NCBI RefSeq assembly: GCF_016651105.1
Contig: NZ_JAEKEL010000001.1
Location: forward strand, 3,772,001-3,836,000
Origin: Pseudomonas sp. TH15
Lineage (GTDB): Bacteria; Pseudomonadota; Gammaproteobacteria; Pseudomonadales; Pseudomonadaceae
DNA length: 64,000 bases
Direction of reading: 5' to 3'
In this document: positions 15,577-24,487 of the stretch, piece after piece
How the letters are laid out: every line of letters begins with the position of its first letter
Numbering within the stretch: position 1 is the first letter of the stretch
Made by a program: the position numbers and the translations under genes
The notes under the pieces: model-generated
Databases searched by the model: none
Told to the model about the DNA's origin: nothing
The model's input: the letters and a program-made list of their open reading frames with translations, nothing else

Positions 15577-17311
15577 AATGGGAATGCCGCGGGACTTCGG
15601 AGCCGCGGCAGCCGACGAGGAAGTCAAAGTCGCAGCCCTGATCCGCCTGCAGCACATGGTCGATGTACAGCTGACGATAACCACCGACGATCAACTGCGG
15701 CGGTGGTTGCAGATCGGCCATCCGCGCCGCGAGTTCAGCATCCGGAATGTCCAGGTGCAGCCGCCCGTTGGCGCAGTCGAGCTCAATAAAGTCGCCTTCC
15801 TTCACCACCGCCAAAGGCCCGCCTGCCGCGGCTTCCGGTGCAACGTGCAGCACAACGGTGCCATACGCCGTGCCGCTCATGCGCGCGTCGGAAATCCGCA
15901 CCATGTCGGTCACGCCCTGGGCCAGCAGCTTGGCCGGCAAACCCATGTTGCCGACTTCAGCCATGCCCGGATAACCCTTTGGTCCGCAGTTTTTCATCAC
16001 CAGAATCGAGTTGGCATCCACGTCCAGTTCCGGGTCGTTGATCCGCGCCTTGTACATGTCGAAGTTCTCGAACACCACCGCACGCCCGCGATGTTGCATC
16101 AGTTCAGCACTGGCGGCGGACGGCTTGAGCACCGCACCCAGCGGCGCGAGGTTGCCGCGCAGCACGCAGATGCCGCCGTCGGCGCGGATCGGGTTGTCGA
16201 GGGTGCGGATCACTTTATCCTGGCCGTAGATCGGCGCGTCCTTAGTGTTCTCGCCGAGGGTCTTGCCGTTGACCGTCAAGGCGTTCGGATTCGGGATCAG
16301 ATTGGCTTCACCGAGGCGGCGCAATACCGCCGGCAAACCACCGGCGTAGTAGAACTCTTCCATCAGGAAACGCCCGGACGGTTGCAGGTCGACGATGGTC
16401 GGCATGCCGCGCCCGATGCGGGTCCAGTCGTCCAGGTCCAATTCAACGCCGATGCGCCCGGCGATGGCTTTCAAGTGGATGACGGCGTTAGTCGAACCGC
16501 CGATGGCGGCGTTCACGCGAATGGCGTTTTCGAAGGCTTCCTTGGTCAGGATCTTCGACAGCTTCAAGTCTTCGCGGACCATCTCCACCGCGCGCATGCC
16601 GGACATGTGCGCCAATACATAACGCCGCGCATCCACTGCCGGAATCGCCGCATTGTGGGGCAGGGAAGTGCCGAGTGCTTCGGCCATGCAGGCCATGGTC
16701 GACGCGGTGCCCATGGTGTTGCAGGTGCCAGCCGAGCGGGACATGCCGCCCTCGGCCGCAAGGAAATCGTCGATGGTAATGGTGCCAGCCTTGACCTGTT
16801 CGCTGAGCTGCCAGACCACCGTGCCCGAGCCAATATCCTGGCCTTTGTGCTTGCCGTTAAGCATCGGCCCGCCAGTGACGACGATCGTCGGCACGTCACA
16901 ACTGGCCGCGCCCATCAGCAAGGCCGGGGTGGTTTTGTCGCAACCGGTCAGCAGCACCACGCCGTCAATCGGGTTGCCGCGAATCGCTTCTTCAACGTCC
17001 ATGCTCGCCAGGTTGCGGGTCAGCATGGCGGTGGGGCGCAGGTTCGATTCGCCGTTGGAAAACACCGGGAATTCCACCGGGAAGCCCCCAGCCTCGATCA
17101 CGCCGCGTTTGACGTGCTCGGCAATCTGCCGGAAGTGCGCGTTGCACGGGGTCAGTTCTGACCAGGTGTTGCAGATGCCGATGATCGGCTTGCCGTGGAA
17201 CTGGTGGTCGGCGATGCCCTGATTCTTCATCCAGCTGCGGTACATGAAGCCGTTCTTGTCGGCGGTGCCAAACCATTGGGCGGAGCGCAGGGTGGGTTTC
17301 TTATCAGACAT
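15575..17311 (-). CDS. IlvD/Edd family sugar-acid dehydratase (pentonate dehydratase type)
   Basis: 578 residues, full length for the sugar-acid branch of IlvD/Edd. The iron-sulfur cysteines appear in GICNTWSELTPCN, LLTGCDKTTPA and RSAGTCNTMGTAST. It dehydrates an aldonate such as L-arabinonate or D-xylonate to the 2-keto-3-deoxy acid; biosynthetic dihydroxy-acid dehydratase is unlikely because the following enzymes are those of the 2-oxoglutarate-forming pentose route. Divergent from the MFS gene across a 194-base promoter region carrying candidate operators. Confidence 0.92.
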   Translation of the reverse strand: MSDKKPTLRSAQWFGTADKNGFMYRSWMKNQGIADHQFHGKPIIGICNTWSELTPCNAHFRQIAEHVKRGVIEAGGFPVEFPVFSNGESNLRPTAMLTRNLASMDVEEAIRGNPIDGVVLLTGCDKTTPALLMGAASCDVPTIVVTGGPMLNGKHKGQDIGSGTVVWQLSEQVKAGTITIDDFLAAEGGMSRSAGTCNTMGTASTMACMAEALGTSLPHNAAIPAVDARRYVLAHMSGMRAVEMVREDLKLSKILTKEAFENAIRVNAAIGGSTNAVIHLKAIAGRIGVELDLDDWTRIGRGMPTIVDLQPSGRFLMEEFYYAGGLPAVLRRLGEANLIPNPNALTVNGKTLGENTKDAPIYGQDKVIRTLDNPIRADGGICVLRGNLAPLGAVLKPSAASAELMQHRGRAVVFENFDMYKARINDPELDVDANSILVMKNCGPKGYPGMAEVGNMGLPAKLLAQGVTDMVRISDARMSGTAYGTVVLHVAPEAAAGGPLAVVKEGDFIELDCANGRLHLDIPDAELAARMADLQPPPQLIVGGYRQLYIDHVLQADQGCDFDFLVGCRGSEVPRHSH

Positions 17312-17335
17312 GATCGCCTCTCTTATTGTATGACT

Positions 17336-17349
17336 ATATTGTTCAATAT
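17336..17349. promoter_or_regulatory. Candidate operator, palindrome ATATTGTTCAATAT
   Basis: Six-base perfect arms ATATTG/CAATAT around TT, in the divergent ilvD-family/MFS promoter region, 25 bases upstream of the dehydratase start. Plausible site for the FadR-type regulator at 14623-15351; no binding evidence. Confidence 0.4.
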
Positions 17350-17407
17350 GAGGGATAACATAAGCGCAAAAACGGCGCTTTGGAAGCGTTGTTGCTTAAT
17401 TAGTATT

Positions 17408-17417
17408 ACTATATAGT
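17408..17417. promoter_or_regulatory. Candidate operator, palindrome ACTATATAGT
   Basis: Perfect 10-base palindrome about 90 bases upstream of the MFS start. It shares ACTATAT with the sequence beside the 17336 palindrome, so the two may form a pair of regulator sites. Confidence 0.35.
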
Positions 17418-17505
17418 CGGTTTCAACGGAGGGATTGGCCCTGGCGGTTTTCCGCGAGAGGCGTCCCCCGAGGTTCTATAACAACAACAATCGGAGACCG
17501 ACCCC

Positions 17506-18828
17506 ATGAGCGAGGAACTGCGGCTTATTCGTCGCATCACGCTGAAACTGATTCCCTTCCTGATCCTGCTGTACCTGATCGCCTATGTGGATCGCTCCGC
17601 CGTCGGCTTCGCCAAGTTGCACATGGGCGCGGACATTGGTATCGGCGACGCCGCCTACGGCCTCGGTGCCGGGCTGTTCTTCATTGGCTACTTCCTGCTG
17701 GAAATTCCCAGCAACCTGATGCTCGAACGTTTCGGCGCGCGGCGCTGGTTTGCGCGAATCATGATCACCTGGGGCGCCATCACCATCGGCATGGCCTTCG
17801 TCCAGGGACCGCACAGTTTCTACGTGATGCGCTTTCTGCTCGGCGCCGCTGAAGCCGGGTTCTTCCCGGGCGTTCTGTACTACATCACCCAATGGTTCCC
17901 GGTACGCCATCGCGGCAAGATCCTCGGGTTGTTCATCCTCTCCCAACCCATCGCGATGATGATCACCGGCCCGGTGTCCGGCGGTTTGCTCGGCATGGAC
18001 GGCACCCTCGGTCTGCATGGCTGGCAGTGGCTGTTTATTGTCATCGGCACCCCGGCGATCCTGCTGACCTGGCCGGTGCTGCGTTACCTGCCCGACGGCC
18101 CGCAACAAGTGAAATGGCTGGACCAGGCCGAGAAGGACTGGCTGACCGGCGAACTGAAAAAAGACCTCGCCGAATACGGCCAGACCCGCCATGGCAACCC
18201 ATTGCATGCATTGAAAGACAAGCGCGTGTTGCTGCTGGCGCTGTTCTACCTGCCGGTGACGTTGAGCATCTATGGTTTGGGCTTGTGGTTGCCGACGCTT
18301 ATCAAGCAGTTCGGCGGCAGTGACCTGGTGACGGGGTTCGTGTCCTCGGTGCCGTATATCTTCGGGATCATCGGTTTGCTGATCGTCCCGCGCAGTTCCG
18401 ACCGCTTGAATGATCGCTACGGCCATTTGGCGGTGCTGTATGTGCTGGGCGCCATCGGCCTGTTTCTCAGCGCCTGGCTGACATTGCCGGTGGCGCAACT
18501 GGCGGCGCTGTGCCTAGTGGCGTTCGCACTGTTTTCCTGCACGGCGGTGTTCTGGACGTTGCCGGGACGGTTCTTCGCCGGTGCCAGTGCGGCGGCGGGG
18601 ATTGCGCTGATCAACTCGGTGGGCAACCTCGGCGGTTACATCGGGCCCTTCGTGATCGGCGCGTTGAAGGAATACACCGGCAATCTGGCGTCGGGGTTGT
18701 ACTTTTTGTCTGGGGTGATGGTGTTTGGGCTGGTGCTGACGGGGGTGGTTTACCGGCTGCTGGAGCGCAAGCATGTGCTGCCGGCGGATCAGTTTGCGGC
18801 CAGTGCTCGGGGCGCGACTCGTACCTGA
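17506..18828 (+). CDS. MFS transporter, anion:cation symporter (phthalate/galactonate permease-like)
   Basis: 440 residues with about 12 membrane helices. The start MSEELRLIRRITLKLIPFLI and YVDRSAVGFAKLHMGADIG, plus FFIGYFLLEIPSNLMLERFGAR, are characteristic of the ACS family that imports sugar acids and aromatic acids by proton symport. ATG preceded by CGGAGACCGACCCC. Followed by AraD1 and ALDH genes in the same direction, so it most likely imports the sugar acid the dehydratase acts on. Confidence 0.92.
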   Translation: MSEELRLIRRITLKLIPFLILLYLIAYVDRSAVGFAKLHMGADIGIGDAAYGLGAGLFFIGYFLLEIPSNLMLERFGARRWFARIMITWGAITIGMAFVQGPHSFYVMRFLLGAAEAGFFPGVLYYITQWFPVRHRGKILGLFILSQPIAMMITGPVSGGLLGMDGTLGLHGWQWLFIVIGTPAILLTWPVLRYLPDGPQQVKWLDQAEKDWLTGELKKDLAEYGQTRHGNPLHALKDKRVLLLALFYLPVTLSIYGLGLWLPTLIKQFGGSDLVTGFVSSVPYIFGIIGLLIVPRSSDRLNDRYGHLAVLYVLGAIGLFLSAWLTLPVAQLAALCLVAFALFSCTAVFWTLPGRFFAGASAAAGIALINSVGNLGGYIGPFVIGALKEYTGNLASGLYFLSGVMVFGLVLTGVVYRLLERKHVLPADQFAASARGATRT

Positions 18829-18846
18829 AATATCACACAAATCCCC

Positions 18847-18938
18847 TGTGGGAGCGGGCTTGCTCGCGAAAGGGGCATCACATTCAGCATCTGTGGTGAC
18901 TGACACACCGCCTTCGCGAGCAAGCCCGCTCCCACAGG
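18847..18938. repeat. REP pair (inverted)
   Basis: gtgggagcgggcttgctcgc and its inverse inside the 151-base gap between the MFS and AraD1 genes, that is, within a probable operon; it could lower downstream expression or stabilise the upstream message. Confidence 0.86.
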
Positions 18939-18979
18939 GGGGCTGCGGCGTTTTCGAGATTTGTTTACAGGAGAAAATC

Positions 18980-19972
18980 ATGCGTTTAGTTCAGTTCGAA
19001 TTGATTAACGGCGAACGCCGGGTTGGTGTGGTCGAAGCCGGTCAAGTGTTGGAAGTGAAGGGCGCGTACACAGTCCGCGACCTGGCCCTGGCGGCGATCG
19101 AGGCGGGCATCAATCTTGAGCAACAGGTGCAACACCAGGGCCTGCGCGTCAGTCATGACTATGCCGAGTTGCTGAGTAGCTTGCGTATCCTTCCACCTCT
19201 GGATCACCCGGACCCGGCGCATATGCTGGTCAGCGGCACCGGCCTGACTCACCTAGGCAGCGCTTCGGCCCGCGACAAAATGCACCAGCAAACTGGCGAT
19301 GAAGCGGCGATGACCGACACCATGCGCATTTTCAAGTGGGGCGTGGAGGGCGGTAAACCGGCGGCCGGCCAAGCGGGCGTGCAACCGGAATGGTTCTACA
19401 AGGGCGACGGCAGCATCGTGGTTCGACCGGGCCAGCCGTTCCCGCTGCCACCGTTCGCCGAAGACGCCGGAGAAGAGCCGGAGCTCAGCGGCCTCTACGT
19501 TATTGGCCACGACGGCAAGCCGTATCGCCTCGGCTACGCGGTGGGCAACGAGTTCTCCGACCACGTGATGGAGCGCAAGAATTACCTCTACCTCGCGCAC
19601 TCGAAATTGCGCAGTTGCAGCTATGGTCCGGAACTTCGGGTCGGTGAACTGCCTCAACACCTGGCAGGCACCAGCCGCATCCTGCGTGATGGTGAGGTGT
19701 TGTGGCAGAACGAGTTCCTCAGCGGCGAGGCCAACATGTGCCACAGCCTTGAAAACCTTGAATACCACCACTTCAAATACAGCCAGTTCCTGCGACCGGG
19801 GGACGTGCACATTCACTTCTTCGGCACCGCGACCCTGTCCTTCGCCGACGGCATTCGGACCCAACCGGGTGACGTGTTCGAAATCAGCCAGGGCGAATTC
19901 GGCGCACCGCTGGTCAACGGCATTGTGCCGATTGCAGCGACTTTTGAACCGGACAGCATCGGCACCCTTTAA
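18980..19972 (+). CDS. AraD1/GguC family protein (FAH-fold 2-keto-3-deoxy-acid dehydratase)
   Basis: 330 residues. The ATG at 18980 follows ACAGGAGAAAATC; reading further upstream would run through the REP. C-terminal fumarylacetoacetate-hydrolase-like fold with the metal-site region GYAVGNEFSDHVMERKNYLYLAH and a late IHFFGTATLSFADG motif. In pentonate pathways this family converts 2-keto-3-deoxypentonate to alpha-ketoglutarate semialdehyde. The ALDH start is 9 bases downstream, giving the expected next step. Confidence 0.88.
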   Translation: MRLVQFELINGERRVGVVEAGQVLEVKGAYTVRDLALAAIEAGINLEQQVQHQGLRVSHDYAELLSSLRILPPLDHPDPAHMLVSGTGLTHLGSASARDKMHQQTGDEAAMTDTMRIFKWGVEGGKPAAGQAGVQPEWFYKGDGSIVVRPGQPFPLPPFAEDAGEEPELSGLYVIGHDGKPYRLGYAVGNEFSDHVMERKNYLYLAHSKLRSCSYGPELRVGELPQHLAGTSRILRDGEVLWQNEFLSGEANMCHSLENLEYHHFKYSQFLRPGDVHIHFFGTATLSFADGIRTQPGDVFEISQGEFGAPLVNGIVPIAATFEPDSIGTL

Positions 19973-19981
19973 GGAGATCCC

Positions 19982-21562
19982 ATGACTCAGATTCTCGGTC
20001 ACAACTACATCGGCGGTCAGCGCAGCGCTGCTGGCGACGTCAAACTGCACAGCGTTGACGCCAGCACCGGCGAGCAACTGCCACACGATTTCATTCAGGC
20101 CACGATGGAAGAGGTCGACGCCGCCGCCAAAGCCGCCGCAGCTGCCTACCCGGCTTATCGCAGCCTCAGCGCGGAACGCCGCGCGCAGTTTCTCGATGCG
20201 ATTGCCGATGAACTCGACGCCCTTGGCGATGATTTCGTTGCGGTGGTCTGCCGCGAAACTGCGTTGCCGGCCGGGCGCATTCAGGGCGAACGCGGTCGCA
20301 CCAGCGGGCAAATGCGGTTGTTCGCCAAAGTCCTGCGCCGTGGCGATTTCTACGGCGCGCGAATTGATCTGCCGCTGCCGGATCGCCAGCCATTACCACG
20401 CCCGGATCTGCGCCAATACCGCATCGGCCTCGGCCCTGTCGCGGTATTCGGTGCGAGCAACTTTCCGCTGGCGTTCTCCACTGCGGGTGGCGATACCGCG
20501 TCGGCACTGGCCGCCGGTTGCCCAGTGGTGTTCAAGGCCCACAGCGGTCACATGGCGACAGCAGAACTGGTCGCCGATGCAATCATCCGAGCGGCGGAAA
20601 AAACTGCGATGCCCGCCGGTGTGTTCAACATGATCTACGGCGGCGGAGTTGGTGAAGCGCTGGTTAAGCATCCGGCGATTCAGGCGGTAGGCTTTACCGG
20701 TTCGCTCAAGGGCGGTCGCGCCTTGTGCGACATGGCCGCCGCACGGCCGCAACCGATTCCGGTGTTCGCCGAGATGTCGAGCATCAACCCGGTGATCGTG
20801 TTGCCTCAGGCTCTGGCGGTCCGGGCTGAAACCATCGCACGTGACCTGACGGCGTCGGTCGTGCAGGGCTGTGGTCAGTTCTGTACCAATCCGGGGTTGG
20901 TGATTGGCATTCGTTCGCCGCAGTTCAGCGCGTTCGCGCAACTGGTGGCGGGGTTGATCGGTGATCAGCCGGCGCAAACCATGCTCAACGCCGGGACGTT
21001 GAGCAGCTATGGCAAGGGTCTGCAAAAGCTTCTGGCGCATCCGGGTATTGAGCATTTGGCCGGTAGCCCGCAACAGGGTAATCAGGCGCAACCGCAGTTG
21101 TTTAAGGCGGATGTCAGCCTGTTGATCGATGGCGATGAAGTCTTGCAGGAAGAAGTGTTTGGTCCGACCACGGTGTTCGTAGAAGTCGCGGATCAGGCGC
21201 AGCTCAGCGCCGCGTTGAACGGGCTGCACGGGCAACTGACGGCGACGATCATTGGCGAGTCGGCAGACTTTGAACAGTTCAACGAACTGACGGCGTTGCT
21301 GGAGCAAAAGGTCGGACGAATCCTGCTTAACGGCTATCCGACCGGCGTGGAAGTCTGCGATTCGATGGTTCACGGCGGGCCGTATCCGGCGACGTCCGAT
21401 GCACGCGGCACCTCGGTGGGCACCTTGGCCATCGACCGTTTCCTGCGCCCGGTGTGCTTCCAGAACTACCCCGACAGCTTGCTGCCTGAGCCCTTGAAAA
21501 ACGGCAACCCGCTGCGAATTCAGCGCTTGGTGGACGGCAAACCCTCGCGCGACGCGCTCTAA
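19982..21562 (+). CDS. Alpha-ketoglutarate-semialdehyde-type aldehyde dehydrogenase
   Basis: 526 residues, typical of the NADP+-preferring KGSA dehydrogenase branch. Seen are VFGASNFPLAFSTAGGDTASA (cofactor loop), FAEMSSINPVIVLP with the general-base Glu, and the nucleophile region VVQGCGQFCTNPGLV (Cys near residue 301). Converts alpha-ketoglutarate semialdehyde to 2-oxoglutarate, completing a non-phosphorylative pentonate route with the preceding genes. AAGGAG six bases before the ATG. Confidence 0.92.
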   Translation: MTQILGHNYIGGQRSAAGDVKLHSVDASTGEQLPHDFIQATMEEVDAAAKAAAAAYPAYRSLSAERRAQFLDAIADELDALGDDFVAVVCRETALPAGRIQGERGRTSGQMRLFAKVLRRGDFYGARIDLPLPDRQPLPRPDLRQYRIGLGPVAVFGASNFPLAFSTAGGDTASALAAGCPVVFKAHSGHMATAELVADAIIRAAEKTAMPAGVFNMIYGGGVGEALVKHPAIQAVGFTGSLKGGRALCDMAAARPQPIPVFAEMSSINPVIVLPQALAVRAETIARDLTASVVQGCGQFCTNPGLVIGIRSPQFSAFAQLVAGLIGDQPAQTMLNAGTLSSYGKGLQKLLAHPGIEHLAGSPQQGNQAQPQLFKADVSLLIDGDEVLQEEVFGPTTVFVEVADQAQLSAALNGLHGQLTATIIGESADFEQFNELTALLEQKVGRILLNGYPTGVEVCDSMVHGGPYPATSDARGTSVGTLAIDRFLRPVCFQNYPDSLLPEPLKNGNPLRIQRLVDGKPSRDAL

Positions 21563-21578
21563 GTCACACCACAAAAAC

Positions 21579-21686
21579 CTGTGGGAGCTGGCTTGCCAGC
21601 GATAGCAATCTGTCAGACACATCTATGTTGGATGTGCCGCCGCCATCGCTGGCAAGTCGAATCGTCGCACCGCAGCTCCCACAGGG
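21579..21686. repeat. REP pair, gtgggagctggcttgccagc family
   Basis: Arms tgtgggagctggcttgccag and the inverse form gctggcaa...gcagctcccaca, a different core from the gtgggagcgagc family. Ends the sugar-acid gene set. Confidence 0.82.
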
Positions 21687-21742
21687 TTCTCCAGCGACAA
21701 TGAGCTATCATTGCCGGTTTCCCCCTGAAAGACTTGATTGCC

Positions 21743-22054
21743 ATGACTGCCCAAACCCTTCTCAACGCCCTCGAACACTGCGGTATGGTCGAAATCGACG
21801 GCCTGCATGCCTTCGAATTCGCCCTCGACGAAGACGACAACCTGCACATCGAATGCATCGATGGTCGAGCGGCCAAGCATTGGGAGTTCACCCCCGCGCA
21901 GGTTGAAGCGGCCACGTTTGATGAAGATCTGCAGAGCTGGCTGGTCATGGGTTATGCCAGCGACACCAAAACCACCGGCGAACACCGCCTGGTCTGCCTC
22001 GGCGATGTAGTCAGCAGCAGCGATGATGAGGATGAAACTGATGAAAATGCGTAA
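21743..22054 (+). CDS. Small acidic conserved hypothetical protein
   Basis: 103 residues from MTAQTLLNALEHCGMVEIDG at 21743. Strongly acidic, with a C-terminal SSSDDEDETDENA tail; mixed alpha/beta, no signal peptide, no helix long enough for a membrane span. Probably cytoplasmic; no function recognised. Its 3' end overlaps the lactonase start, suggesting translational coupling. Confidence 0.75.
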   Translation: MTAQTLLNALEHCGMVEIDGLHAFEFALDEDDNLHIECIDGRAAKHWEFTPAQVEAATFDEDLQSWLVMGYASDTKTTGEHRLVCLGDVVSSSDDEDETDENA

Positions 22055-23216
22055 ATTCTGGCCACTGCTGATGGCGGGCAGCGTCGGCGCCATGGGCGTT
22101 CAGGCTGCAACCGTCGATGATTATCAACTGCTGGTCGGCTCTTACACCGCGGGCCAGAGCCAGGGGATTTATCGCCTGAACTTCGACAGCGCCACCGGGC
22201 AGATCGACGCCAAGCCACTGCAAGTGGTCAAGAGCGAAAATCCGTCCTGGCTGACCGTGTCCAAGGACCAGCATCACCTGTTTGTGGTCAATGAAAACGG
22301 CCCGGGCCAGAAAGATCCGGTCGGCCGCGTCAGCAGCTATGCGATCGATCCGAAAACCCACGCGCTGAGCCTGATCAATCAGGTCCAGAGTCTGGGCAAC
22401 GAGCCGACCCATTCGAGCCTCAGCGGCGATGGCACTCACCTGTTCGTCAGCAACTACTCGGTAGTCGAAGATCCGGGCGGCACCCTCGCGGTGTTGCCGG
22501 TGGGCGCTGATGGCAAGCTCAAGCCTGTGGTGCAGATGAGCAGCCATCCGTCGAGCCGGGTCAACCCGGAGCGGCAGATGTCGGCCCACGTGCATTCGAC
22601 GATTTCCTCGCCGGACGGCAAGTACGTGTTCTCCAATGACCTGGGGGCGGACAAGATCTTTGTCTACCACTTCAATCCCAAGGCCAATCCGCTACTACCG
22701 CTGACGCCAGCCACTCCGGCCTCGGTATCGCTGCCGGCGGGCAGTGGACCACGTCATTTGCTGTTCAGCGCCGATGGCAAGCACGCCTGGCTGAGCATGG
22801 AAATGAGCGCCCAGGTGGCGGTGTTCGATTACCAGGACGGCACACTGAAGCAAACCCAGATGGTCGATTTGGCGGCGGGGCAACCCACCTCCGACAAGGC
22901 CGGCGCTGCGCTTCACGCATCAAAGGATGGCAAGTTCCTCTACGTCAGCAACCGTGGTACCGCCAACCAGATGCTGGTATTTGCCATCGATCCGGCCACC
23001 GCCCAGCTCAAGGAGCTGCAGCGACGCTCGGTGGAGGGTGATCACCCGCGGGAATTCAGCCTCGACCCGAGTGGCAAGTTCCTGTTGATCGCCAACCAGA
23101 AAAGTAACGAGATTGTCGTCGTCGAGCGCGATGCCAAGACCGGTCTGCTCGGCAAAACCGTGCAGAAACTGCCGATGGATGCCCCGAGCGACCTCAAGTT
23201 CCTGGTGCGTCAATAG
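22041..23216 (+). CDS. Lactonase family beta-propeller protein (6-phosphogluconolactonase-like, exported)
   Basis: 391 residues from MKMRKFWPLL at 22041; GATGAGG lies ten bases upstream, making this start better than the ATGs at 22023 and 22032. A signal peptide (~residues 1-22, ending GVQAA) points to the periplasm. Seven-bladed propeller signature: VGSYTAGQSQGIYRLNFDSATG, GNEPTHSSLSGDGTHLFVSNY, GSGPRHLLFSADGKHAWLSME, and HPREFSLDPSGKFLLIANQKS. Related to YbhE-type lactonases, but export argues for a role on periplasmic lactones or carbohydrates rather than the pentose phosphate route. Confidence 0.9.
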   Translation: MKMRKFWPLLMAGSVGAMGVQAATVDDYQLLVGSYTAGQSQGIYRLNFDSATGQIDAKPLQVVKSENPSWLTVSKDQHHLFVVNENGPGQKDPVGRVSSYAIDPKTHALSLINQVQSLGNEPTHSSLSGDGTHLFVSNYSVVEDPGGTLAVLPVGADGKLKPVVQMSSHPSSRVNPERQMSAHVHSTISSPDGKYVFSNDLGADKIFVYHFNPKANPLLPLTPATPASVSLPAGSGPRHLLFSADGKHAWLSMEMSAQVAVFDYQDGTLKQTQMVDLAAGQPTSDKAGAALHASKDGKFLYVSNRGTANQMLVFAIDPATAQLKELQRRSVEGDHPREFSLDPSGKFLLIANQKSNEIVVVERDAKTGLLGKTVQKLPMDAPSDLKFLVRQ

Positions 23217-23219
23217 GCC

Positions 23220-23244
23220 GCAGGCCCCGGTTGATGGGGCCTGC
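23220..23244 (+). terminator. Hairpin after lactonase gene
   Basis: GCAGGCCCC/GGGGCCTGC stem, 7-base loop, starting 4 bases after the stop. No strong T run follows, so termination efficiency is uncertain. Confidence 0.55.
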
Positions 23245-23372
23245 ACCCTAGTATTAATGAGATTGATATCCGCTAATGCTACAAAGCATTTCAAGGCGCG
23301 GACCCTCGGGGAGTAAGTTTGCTTCACGGCCTGACAAGGCAAGCAAGCTAACTAACTCCGAGGTATACCGCC

Positions 23373-23552
23373 ATGAACTTCAATCTCTTCTCCATCATCG
23401 CTGCATCCGCTATCTCTGCCACCGTTGCCCTGCCAGCCAGTGCCAACGTTGAAATCAACAGCAAAAAATCTCACACCCAGAGCTACACCCAGAAATACCT
23501 GCAACAGAGCGCCAACTTCTATGCCGCGCTGGATCACAAAACCCAAGCCTGA
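23373..23552 (+). CDS. Small secreted protein (59 residues)
   Basis: ATG at 23373 preceded by CCGAGGTATACCGCC. The N-terminus NFNLFSIIAASAISATVALP-ASA is a good signal peptide with cleavage near residue 24; the mature part is about 35 residues, hydrophilic, rich in Gln/Ser/Tyr/Lys (INSKKSHTQSYTQKYLQQ). No cysteine. Separate leader and own RBS support a real gene. Function unknown; could be a periplasmic or extracellular small protein. Confidence 0.75.
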   Translation: MNFNLFSIIAASAISATVALPASANVEINSKKSHTQSYTQKYLQQSANFYAALDHKTQA

Positions 23553-23572
23553 AAGTCTGCACAAAACTCCCC

Positions 23573-23645
23573 TGTAGGAGCTGCCGAAGGCTGCGATCTT
23601 TTGATCTTCAACGTCAAAAGATCGCAGCCTTCGGCAGCTGCTACA
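23573..23645. repeat. Long perfect hairpin repeat, gtaggagctgcc family
   Basis: gtaggagctgccgaaggctg followed by gatcttttgatc, then an almost exact inverse ending cagcctt cggcagctgctac. Could double as a terminator for the small secreted protein. Confidence 0.82.
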
Positions 23646-23801
23646 CGTGTGCGTGAAGCACAGTCATAGGTTTTCTCAACCGCGCAAATAGACCGGCTAA
23701 ATAATCAACGAAGCTGATGTTCACTATGGCAAACCCTGAGTGGTTGCCTCAGCTGTTTTGATCGATCCTGTGGGCACTGAAACATGCCCACGGAGAACAC
23801 C

Positions 23802-24014
23802 ATGGCCAGCGCAATCCTCACTTCTGCCAAACACGGCGCCTACCTGGCCATCGGTCTTTACGTGACCATGGTGCTGGTCGTCAGCATCGCCTCGCAAATG
23901 GAACACCGCTTCAGCGCACCGATTGAAGTCGCTCACCCCGGCATCCAGTTTGAAGTCCGCTCGCAGAGCGTGATGGTCGACCGGGCTGAACTCGCGGGAG
24001 TTGGCGGCGCATGA
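23802..24014 (+). CDS. Small single-pass membrane protein
   Basis: 70 residues from MASAILTSAKHGAYLAIGLY (ATG 23802, CGGAGAACACC upstream). One hydrophobic helix at about 12-32 (AYLAIGLYVTMVLVVSIAS), then a short polar C-terminal domain. It overlaps the next gene as ATGA, so the two are translated together. No family recognised. Confidence 0.72.
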   Translation: MASAILTSAKHGAYLAIGLYVTMVLVVSIASQMEHRFSAPIEVAHPGIQFEVRSQSVMVDRAELAGVGGA

Positions 24015-24268
24015 AAGGCTACAGACTTTGGGTCATCGCCAGTCTGGCGGTCATGACCAACGGCGCTTCATTGCTGGGAATCGGCCAAGGCTCGGTCGGC
24101 GGGCTGGCGCGGGCCATAGAGGCCAATCACACCATTGCGCATAACATCGAACGGGCGAATACGTTGGGGCTGATGGCGGGGAATCCACCGGTGAAGGCCG
24201 CCGCCAATTTCCTCGGCCCCTTCGAAGTGGATTGCATGGCGCTCGGGATGTGCCAAGTGTTGGCCTAA
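24011..24268 (+). CDS. Small exported/membrane protein paired with the upstream gene
   Basis: 85 residues; N-terminal hydrophobic segment (LWVIASLAVMTNGASLLGIG) may be a signal or anchor. The rest is a small helical region with two cysteines near the C-terminus (VDCMALGMCQVLA). Start ATG overlaps the upstream stop (ATGA). No family recognised; the pairing suggests the two small proteins work together. Confidence 0.7.
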   Translation: MKGYRLWVIASLAVMTNGASLLGIGQGSVGGLARAIEANHTIAHNIERANTLGLMAGNPPVKAAANFLGPFEVDCMALGMCQVLA

Positions 24269-24308
24269 CCTATAACAGGCTGACCACTTTTCTGGAGATA
24301 TACACATT

Positions 24309-24441
24309 TGTGGCGAGGGGATTTATCCCCGTTGGGCTGCGAAGCAGCCCCAAATCCTGCAACTCAAATTTGCCTGAATCACCGCATGCAATGGTTTCAC
24401 GACTGCTTCGCAGCCGAGCGGGAGCAAGCCCCCTCGCCACA
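24309..24441. repeat. BIME, tgtggcgagggg family
   Basis: Arms tgtggcgaggggatttatcc and ccccctcgccaca with inner ctgcgaagcagc palindromes; same family as 3568 and the 50.98-51.63 kb repeats. Confidence 0.84.
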
Positions 24442-24487
24442 ATAAATCCCCTCACCACAGGGTTACTCATTTACAGGAGAGGTGGGG

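Noticed and set aside
17430..17465. Sigma-54-like promoter (ttggccctggcggttttc) before the MFS gene
   Set aside because: It lacks the required TGGCAC-N5-TTGC spacing and no enhancer-binding regulator is adjacent.
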